From JAMHWF01 sp964371405 (GTDB lineage Bacteria > Pseudomonadota > Gammaproteobacteria > Burkholderiales > Burkholderiaceae_C), in assembly GCA_964371405.1 (NCBI GenBank), contig CAYJLV010000003.1, forward strand, positions 1-64,000: a stretch of DNA of 64,000 nt. Reading direction: 5' to 3'. The position numbers were made by a program, and so were the translations under genes. The notes beneath the pieces were generated by a model that was given only the letters and a program-made list of their open reading frames with translations, ran no database searches and was not told the origin of the DNA. How positions within the stretch are numbered: the stretch's first letter is position 1; the number at the start of each line of letters is the position of its first letter. Of the stretch, positions 58,626-64,000 are shown piece after piece.

Positions 58626-58666
58626 CTTAGTCGCCTAATATTATTGCGCCAGATCAGCATTGGCAA
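58626..58666 (-). promoter_or_regulatory. Phthalate operon promoter with CTTAGTCGCCTAATA operator
   Basis: On the minus strand TTGCCA (58661-58666), a 17-bp spacer and TAATAT (58638-58643) form a good sigma70-like promoter. The palindromic element TATTAGGCGACTAAG (58626-58640) overlaps its -10 and start site and abuts the hemerythrin ATG. The divergent MarR gene lies 113 bp away and is the natural candidate to bind it. Confidence 0.7.
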
Positions 58667-58778
58667 GTCGCAAACCTGATCGGAAACCCTCGCCTTCCGT
58701 TGCACCGGTAGCTTGCGGAGCGCCGCAGGAACGACCTGCCACAATGCCGCTGTCACAACTCAAAGCGACTAGGCTGAC

Positions 58779-59285
58779 GTGGCTAAGAACGGTGCCGCCC
58801 GCGAGGCGGAAGTTGCCAGCCGTGTGCTCCGACACTGGCACGAGGCGGTCCCCAACGACCGCATCGCCCACCTCGTCAAGGATGCGACCCGGGCCTTTCT
58901 GCGCTCCCTTCAGACTCGACTGGCTCGCCACAACGTGCAGCTCGGCCACTGGGCCTTCCTGCGGGTGCTGTGGCAGCGCGACGGCATCACCAAGCGCGAG
59001 CTGAGCATCGAGGCGGGCGTAATGGAGCCCACGACGGTGGTGGCCCTCCGGTCGATGGAGGAGCTGGGCTACGTCAGCCTTCGCCAGCTGCCAGAGAACC
59101 GCAAGAACATCTACGTGTTTCTCACCCCGCAGGGAAAGCGGCTCAAAAAGGTGTTGGTACCGCTGGCCGAGGAGGTCAATGCGGTCGCGCTGGCCGGGTT
59201 GTCCGCCACAGACGTCGAGAGAACCCGCAAGGCGCTGCTCGTGATGATCGACAACCTGTCGAGGGATTGCGCCGACGAGGGGTGA
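58779..59285 (+). CDS. MarR-family transcriptional regulator
   Basis: A 168-residue winged-helix dimeric regulator. Wing-helix region: WAFLRVLWQRDGITKRELSIEAGVMEPTTVVALRSMEELGYVSL, wing RQLPENRKNIYVFLTPQGKRL, then the dimer helix ending in LLVMIDNLSRDC. MarR proteins usually repress a divergent operon and are released by an aromatic ligand. It faces the phthalate operon across 156 bp containing a palindromic site. GTG start; no strong ribosome site is seen. Confidence 0.92.
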   Translation: MAKNGAAREAEVASRVLRHWHEAVPNDRIAHLVKDATRAFLRSLQTRLARHNVQLGHWAFLRVLWQRDGITKRELSIEAGVMEPTTVVALRSMEELGYVSLRQLPENRKNIYVFLTPQGKRLKKVLVPLAEEVNAVALAGLSATDVERTRKALLVMIDNLSRDCADEG

Positions 59286-59360
59286 TCGCGACTCCCTTGC
59301 GGGCCGCGCTGCGCGTCGCCGGACCGATGCGTACTGCCGCTCGCGCGCCATGTCCATCGT

Positions 59361-60536
59361 TCACGACCCGCCGAGCCGGTCGACGCTCGACCGCCCAGAC
59401 AGCACATCGCTCGCAATGATGATCCGCTGCATCTCCGAGGAGCCCTCGGTGATAAGGCGGCTGCGAGCATCCCTGAACATGAGCTCGAGCGGCAACTCCT
59501 TCGACAACCCGAGCCCGCCGTGGATCTGCAGGGCCCGGTCCACCACACGCATGTACATCTCGTCGGCGTAGAGCTTGACCTGCGAGGCCTCGACGTGGAA
59601 GTCGTGCCCCTGATCCGCCTTCCACGCCGCGTGGTAGGTCAGCAGGCGGGCCGCGTCGAGCTCGGTGGCGGAGTCGGCGATCATCCACTGGATGGCTTGG
59701 CGCTTCGCCAGCGGTTGCCCGAACGTGCTCCGCTGGTTCGCGTGGTCGATGGCCATATGCAAGGCGCGCTGCGCGCGACCGATCGCCTTCGGCCCGTGCA
59801 GCAACCGTCCGACGTCGAGGAACTCGCGCGCCAGCTCCCACCCACCCCCGGGCTCGCCAACGCGTTGGGACTCGGCCACCAACACGTCTTCCAGCACCAG
59901 TTCCCAGGGTTGGTCGGGGCTCATCAGTTCGAAGCACTGACCCAAGCGAAGGCCCGGGGCGGCCCGGTCGACCAGAAAGCACGACACGCCGACGTCGCGC
60001 CCGTCTTCCACCGTCCGCGCGAACAGCTGCACGAAGTCGGCCTTGTCGGCGCCGGTGATGAAGATCTTTGTTCCGGTGATGCGGTAGCCGTCGCCTTCGC
60101 GCACCGCGCGTGTCTTCATGTTCGCCGGATCGGAGCCACCTCCGGGCTCCGTCAACGCGAAGCATGTTCGCTTCTCGCCGCGCGCGACCGGCAACAGGTA
60201 TGTCTGCTTCTGCTCTTCGGTGCCGTGAAAGAGCACCGGCCCGAGATATGGCGTGAGCACCGACGGTGCGCGAAACGACGGAGCGTTGCACTTGGCCAGT
60301 TCCTCGTGGACCAGGCACGCGCCGACGAATCCAACACCGCCGCCCCCGTACACCTGCGGCAGGTCGAAGGCCCAGAAGCCGAGTTCACGGGCACGTTCCT
60401 GCAGCCTGCTGCGCACTTCGTCGGGGATATCGGGTTCGTTCGCATACAGCCGCTCGAGCGGCATGAGCTCCCGATGCACGAATCGGCGCACCGATTCGCG
60501 CAGCAGCAGATGCTCCTGTTCGAATGCGAAGTTCAA
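59361..60536 (-). CDS. Acyl-CoA dehydrogenase
   Basis: A 391-residue FAD enzyme introducing a 2,3-double bond in an acyl-CoA. Motifs: FALTEPGGGSDPANMKTRA (FAD/substrate loop), ITGTKIFITGADKADF, RSTFGQPLAKRQAIQWMIAD, and a C-terminal QIHGGLGLSKELPLELMFRDARSRLITEGSSEMQRIIIA. It is full length, unlike the chimeric copy at 61725-62471. It overlaps the CoA-transferase gene by 4 bp and ends the LysR-divergent operon. Confidence 0.94.
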   Translation of the reverse strand: MNFAFEQEHLLLRESVRRFVHRELMPLERLYANEPDIPDEVRSRLQERARELGFWAFDLPQVYGGGGVGFVGACLVHEELAKCNAPSFRAPSVLTPYLGPVLFHGTEEQKQTYLLPVARGEKRTCFALTEPGGGSDPANMKTRAVREGDGYRITGTKIFITGADKADFVQLFARTVEDGRDVGVSCFLVDRAAPGLRLGQCFELMSPDQPWELVLEDVLVAESQRVGEPGGGWELAREFLDVGRLLHGPKAIGRAQRALHMAIDHANQRSTFGQPLAKRQAIQWMIADSATELDAARLLTYHAAWKADQGHDFHVEASQVKLYADEMYMRVVDRALQIHGGLGLSKELPLELMFRDARSRLITEGSSEMQRIIIASDVLSGRSSVDRLGGS

Positions 60537-61717
60537 GCGACCAGGCCCTCGGCCTTCAGGCGATCGACGTCGTCATCGCTCAGCCCCGCCTCGTGCAGCA
60601 CTTCGCGCGTGTGTTCACCCAGCGCCGGCGGCGGACGGAAGTCGCTGCGCCGGTCACCGTCGAACGCGATCGGACGGTGGGCTGCGCGCACGCGGCCCTC
60701 GATTGGGTGGGTGGTTTCGTAGAACACCCCCAGGTGCTTCACCTGGGCGTCTTGGGCGAGGTCCTCAAGTCGGTTCTCGGGCGCGAACGGGACGTCGTGA
60801 GCCTCCAGCAACGGCACCCAGTGGGCCTGCGGTCGGGTCGCGAACACGCGCGCCAAGTCGGCGGCAAGTTCGTCGTAGCGACGGACCCGGTCCGCTCGAT
60901 CCGGGTATTTCGCAAGCAAGTCCTGCGAGCCCGTCGCGGCGACCAGGCCCTCCCAGAATTTCGTCGGCGAGGAAAGGTGCAGCCCGATGCGCAACCCGTC
61001 TGCGCAAGTGACGATGAACGACTGGGACGATGCCGCACGGGAATAGAACCCGAGCGATTGGCCGCTCGAGAACACCTTGGCCAGCGGCTCCGTGGCGAAG
61101 GCGATCATCGACTCCAGCATGTTCACCTCGACCTTGCGGCCGACCCCGGTGCGCTCCCGTTCATGCAGCGCGCCGAGAATGCCCAGCGCTGCGAACATGC
61201 CGGTGATCGCATCCGACACCGCAGGCCCCGGCACGCGTGCGTCCTTGCCCTGATGGAACATCGACAGCCAGCCCGAGATCGACTGGCCGACGTTGTCGTA
61301 GGCCGGTCGATCGGCATACGGCCCGGTCGCGCCATACCCCGTGATGCTGCAGTACACGAGCCGCGGATTGACCGAGTGCACCTGCGCGTACGACAGGCCG
61401 AGCCGCTCCTCCACCCCGGGACGAACATTGAGCACCAGCACGTCCGCCGCCCGTAGCAGAGACTCGACGGTGGCTGCCGCACCTGGTGCCGCGTACTCGA
61501 GCGCCACGCTGCGCTTGTTGCGGTTGTGCGCCTGGAAGTGCGAGCTATACAAGCCGCCGTTGAACGCGCGGAACGGATCGCCGAATCCCGGTCGCTCCAC
61601 TTTCACGACGTCGGCGCCCATCTCGGCCAGCAGCATCGCGGCATACGGGCCCGTGATGAAGCTTCCAAAGTCGAGGACGCGCAGCCCGGAGAGAACTTGC
61701 TTGTCGCTGTGCATCAT
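60533..61717 (-). CDS. CaiB/BaiF-type (class III) CoA-transferase
   Basis: A 394-residue enzyme that moves CoA between acids. Conserved blocks: RVLDFGSFITGPYAAMLLAEMGADVVKVERPGFGDPFR, YSSHFQAHNRNKRSVAL, VRPGVEERLGLSYAQV and SITGYGATGPYADRPAYD; the catalytic Asp is expected in the segment around DNVGQSISG-VSDAIT. It would activate a carboxylic acid for the acyl-CoA dehydrogenase encoded next, to which it is coupled by an ATGA overlap. Confidence 0.93.
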   Translation of the reverse strand: MMHSDKQVLSGLRVLDFGSFITGPYAAMLLAEMGADVVKVERPGFGDPFRAFNGGLYSSHFQAHNRNKRSVALEYAAPGAAATVESLLRAADVLVLNVRPGVEERLGLSYAQVHSVNPRLVYCSITGYGATGPYADRPAYDNVGQSISGWLSMFHQGKDARVPGPAVSDAITGMFAALGILGALHERERTGVGRKVEVNMLESMIAFATEPLAKVFSSGQSLGFYSRAASSQSFIVTCADGLRIGLHLSSPTKFWEGLVAATGSQDLLAKYPDRADRVRRYDELAADLARVFATRPQAHWVPLLEAHDVPFAPENRLEDLAQDAQVKHLGVFYETTHPIEGRVRAAHRPIAFDGDRRSDFRPPPALGEHTREVLHEAGLSDDDVDRLKAEGLVA

Positions 61718-61724
61718 CGACCGC

Positions 61725-62471
61725 TCAGTCCAGCTTGACGCCGGTCAGTTGCACCAGCTTTTGGAGGTGACTTGCCTGCGCTCGCATGAACGCGCCGAAG
61801 TCCTCTGGGTTTGACGGCACGCCCTCGACACCGAGCTCCGCCATCCCGGTGCCGCGCAGACCCAGCAGGTCGAGGTGGCGACCCACCGTCAGCCCCGGTG
61901 TACCGCGTTCGACGAGTACGGCACCGATGCCGCGCATCCCAGGCTCGGCCCCGATCCGCACGAGCACGAGGAACAGATCGGCAACCCGGGCGGCCGTGCA
62001 CCACAGCTTGCTGCCGTCGATGACGAGTTGGCTGCCCTGCCGCCGAGCACGGCGCTGAACGTTGCCCACGTCGGAACCGGCGTTGGACTCCGACATGCTC
62101 CAGGCGGTCAGCACCTCGCCGCGTACGATCCTCGGCAGGTAGCGGCGTTTGATCTCCTCCGAGCCCAGCCCAAGGATGGCGCGCGGCGTGGCACCGTCGG
62201 TGCATGAGAAAAGCATCGCCGTGTTGGCACAGGCGCGCGTGATCTGCTCCGTGACGAGAACGTTCTCGAGCAGTCCCAACCCGGCGCCGCCGTAAGCAGC
62301 GGGAATGAACAACCCGGTGTAGCCGTGCTCTGCGAGCACGCGGATGTTCTCCACCGGCGGTCGACGCTCCCTGTCCGCGCTGGCCGCACCTGGCGCGAAG
62401 CGCTCGCGCGCCAGCGTGCGGACGGCGTCGCGGATGAGCCGCTGCTCTTCGCTGAGCCCGAGGTCTTGCAT
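61725..62471 (-). pseudogene. Chimeric ORF: acyl-CoA dehydrogenase N-terminus joined to a Bug-receptor C-terminus
   Basis: Residues 1 to about 212 are an acyl-CoA dehydrogenase (LIRDAVRTLARERFAPGAA, AWSMSESNAGSDVGNVQRRA, LVIDGSKLWCTAA, LLGLRGTGMAEL). The family then needs about 170 more residues, including the catalytic Glu and FAD-contacting C-terminal helices. Instead the last 35 residues (EGVPSNPEDFGAFMRAQASH, then LQKLVQLTGVKLD) are the C-terminal helix of a Bug/TTT receptor. The join is near 61835-61846, around MAEL. A deletion fusing two neighbouring genes is the simplest origin. The product is unlikely to be an active dehydrogenase. Confidence 0.85.
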
Positions 62472-62485
62472 CGTCTGACCGGCTG

Positions 62486-63283
62486 TCAGCGCAGCACATG
62501 GGAAGAGGCCTCTTTCTCGACGCGTTCCCAGATCTCGCGGGCCAGCGGGTTACGCACTTCCTCGCCGATATGGCCGACGAGTCCGACCGCACGCCCCATC
62601 ACCGCAAGACCTCTGCAAAGTCGCCAGGGAATGCCCAGTTCGCAGGCGAGCGCGCCCAATGCGCCGGTCGCGTTGACCGGCAGCAGCCCCGGCTTGCCCA
62701 GCGCCCGCTCGGCCGCGGCCGAGATCTGCTTCATCAGCAGAACGTAGCGCCCACTGAACCCGTGCTGCGCAGCAATGTCGAACAGGCGGATTGCGCGCGG
62801 ATCGACCGGCTTGTGCAAGTTGTGCCCGATGCCCGGGATGGACCGGTTCTGGTCGCGCAGACGCTGGACGACCTGCTCCGCCAGATCACCTGCCGCCTGT
62901 TCGGACAGTTCCGCCGGCTGGCCCTCGAGCGCCTCGTGCAGCAACCGAGCACTGCCCTCCGCAGTACCAGCGAACGTGGTGCCCACGCCGAGCAGCCCGG
63001 CGGCGACGGCGCCCTGCAACGACTCGGGCGCGCCGAGGTAAGTGAGCCGCGTCGCGATCGCCATGGGCGTCATGCCGTGCTCGACCAGCGTGCACAGCAT
63101 CGCGTTGAACACCGCGGACTCGGCAGGCGATGGCACGCGTCCGAGGATTTCGAGGAAGGCGAACTGCCCGAGGTCCAGCCTTCCCATGATCTCGTCGATG
63201 AGGTCGATGCCCTGGACACGAATCCGCGTCGCATCGGACCATCCCATGTCGGAACGCAGGACGGTCTTGCGCCCTTCGGACAT
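62486..63283 (-). CDS. Citryl-CoA-lyase/citrate-synthase-like protein (short form)
   Basis: A 265-residue protein covering only part of the citrate-synthase fold, as in citryl-CoA lyases. Conserved: LEILGRVPSPAESAVFNAML, LVEHGMTPMAIATRLTYLGAPESLQGAVAAGLLG, SIPGIGHNLHKPVDPRAIRL and AVGLVGHIGEEVRNP. The HNLHKP segment keeps the catalytic-type His. It may cleave or form a citryl- or methylcitryl-like CoA ester produced by the CoA-transferase/dehydrogenase pair, which is inference. ATG 63283 follows AAGGAGACAAG; first gene of the operon divergent from lysR. Confidence 0.85.
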   Translation of the reverse strand: MSEGRKTVLRSDMGWSDATRIRVQGIDLIDEIMGRLDLGQFAFLEILGRVPSPAESAVFNAMLCTLVEHGMTPMAIATRLTYLGAPESLQGAVAAGLLGVGTTFAGTAEGSARLLHEALEGQPAELSEQAAGDLAEQVVQRLRDQNRSIPGIGHNLHKPVDPRAIRLFDIAAQHGFSGRYVLLMKQISAAAERALGKPGLLPVNATGALGALACELGIPWRLCRGLAVMGRAVGLVGHIGEEVRNPLAREIWERVEKEASSHVLR

Positions 63284-63388
63284 TGCTTGTCTCCTTGATT
63301 CGGGCGTTGTGCCTCTTCGATTCGCTGAAAATCTAAGGCGGCTCAGCAAATCGGCCAATCGATGTGCATCATCTAGACTATTCGTGCC

Positions 63389-64000
63389 ATGGATGCGCAG
63401 AAGATGGACCTCAACCTGATGCGGGTGTTCGATGCCCTGATGGAGGATGGCAACCTCACCCGCGCCGGGTTCCGGCTCGGCCTCTCGCAGCCGGCGATGA
63501 GTCATGCGCTGTCCAAGCTGCGCACACTCACCGGCGACGCCCTCTTCGTGCGCGTTCCGTCGGGCATGAAACCCACCGAGCACGCGGTTCGCATTGCAAC
63601 GTCGGTGCGGGAGGGTCTACGGCTGCTGGGCACAGCGCTCGAGGGAAATGCGTCGTTCGATCCTGCAGGCAGCGTGCGCCACTTCCAGGTCCTCATGAGC
63701 GACATCGGGGAGTCGGTGTACCTGCCCAGGCTGATGAAGCGGCTCGCCGAAGTCGCGCCTGGCATCAGCGTTCGGGTGCTCAATCGCCCACGAGAGGCGT
63801 ATGTCGACGCGTTCGTATCCGGAGAGGCCGACCTTGCGATCGGCTTCCTGCCGGGCCTGTCCGCCGGCTTCTATCAACAGAGGCTGTTCACCGACAGCTA
63901 TGTCTGCCTGGCGTGCGAAGATCACCCCCGCATCCGCAAGCGGCTGTCGCTCGTGCAGTTCGTCGAGGAGTCCCACGTGCTGATCGAGCCGGGAGGCTCA
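63389..64000 (+). CDS. LysR-family transcriptional regulator, 3' end cut by window edge
   Basis: The first 204 residues of a LysR regulator. N-terminal HTH: MDLNLMRVFDALMEDGNLTRAGFRLGLSQPAMSHALSKLRTLTGDALFVR; then the start of the effector domain (HFQVLMSDIGESVYLPRLM, GEADLAIGFLPGLSAGFYQQ, CLACEDHPRI). About 90-110 residues are missing beyond the edge. It is divergent from the citryl-CoA-lyase/CoA-transferase operon across about 105 bp and most likely controls it. ATG 63389 is used; an ATG three codons into the protein is less likely. Confidence 0.93.
   Translation, partial: MDAQKMDLNLMRVFDALMEDGNLTRAGFRLGLSQPAMSHALSKLRTLTGDALFVRVPSGMKPTEHAVRIATSVREGLRLLGTALEGNASFDPAGSVRHFQVLMSDIGESVYLPRLMKRLAEVAPGISVRVLNRPREAYVDAFVSGEADLAIGFLPGLSAGFYQQRLFTDSYVCLACEDHPRIRKRLSLVQFVEESHVLIEPGGS

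Overview
The window reads as chromosome of a high-GC betaproteobacterium, most likely of the order Burkholderiales. This is inferred from codon usage, from several Bug/TTT-type tripartite-transporter binding proteins, and from the phthalate gene set; no rRNA or tRNA gene is present to confirm it.

Left part (1-22.6 kb): very GC-rich, orderly, housekeeping-like. It holds acetyl-CoA synthetase (cut by the left edge), a UPF0114 membrane protein, cardiolipin synthase, a TerB-like protein, a P-type ATPase, class I fumarase, a second phospholipase-D-fold protein, an MscS channel with a histone-deacetylase-like enzyme, the MoxR/DUF58/transglutaminase operon, a lytic transglycosylase, an ATP-grasp/alpha-E pair and comEC. 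Perfect palindromes separate several of these units.

Middle (22.6-27.8 kb): comEC loses its N-terminal part at a sharp junction near 22,645. A lower-GC stretch of broken genes follows: a fragment of an unrecognised protein, a TIR-APAZ protein with a truncated nuclease-like N-terminus, a short prokaryotic Argonaute that has lost part of its MID region and is split into two overlapping ORFs, a reverse-transcriptase remnant ending in a YVDD motif, a PNPOx-like gene and an IS3-type transposase remnant. It looks like a decayed defence and mobile-element island.

Right part (27.8-64 kb): a long catabolic block. (i) A minus-strand operon from 35.55 to 27.85 kb holds hyuA, hyuB, an Asp/Glu-racemase-type isomerase, a D-2-hydroxyacid dehydrogenase, a class II aldolase-type enzyme and nadC. 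It diverges from a gene fusing a helix-turn-helix to a citrate-synthase fold. (ii) A forward operon codes for a Bug receptor, a ThDP enzyme and an aldehyde dehydrogenase. (iii) A forward operon codes for a three-piece biotin-dependent carboxylase. (iv) A minus operon holds an SDR, a TRAP transporter and an isochorismatase-type amidase. (v) A complete phthalate 4,5-dioxygenase pathway (oxygenase, reductase, dihydrodiol dehydrogenase, 4,5-dihydroxyphthalate decarboxylase) sits with a hemerythrin, a Bug receptor and a TauE/SafE permease, divergent from a MarR regulator. (vi) An acyl-CoA operon holds acyl-CoA dehydrogenases, a CoA-transferase and a citryl-CoA-lyase-like protein, divergent from a LysR gene cut by the right edge.

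Two repeated operator-like motifs tie these units together. ATTGATYAAT-type sites lie before the hydantoinase, Bug/ThDP and SDR/TRAP units. A TATTAGNCGACTAAG site lies just behind the -10 box of both the phthalate operon and the carboxylase operon. The most notable anomalies are the broken TIR-APAZ/short-Argonaute locus, the HTH-citrate-synthase fusion with changed active-site residues, and a chimeric acyl-CoA dehydrogenase whose last 35 residues come from a Bug receptor.
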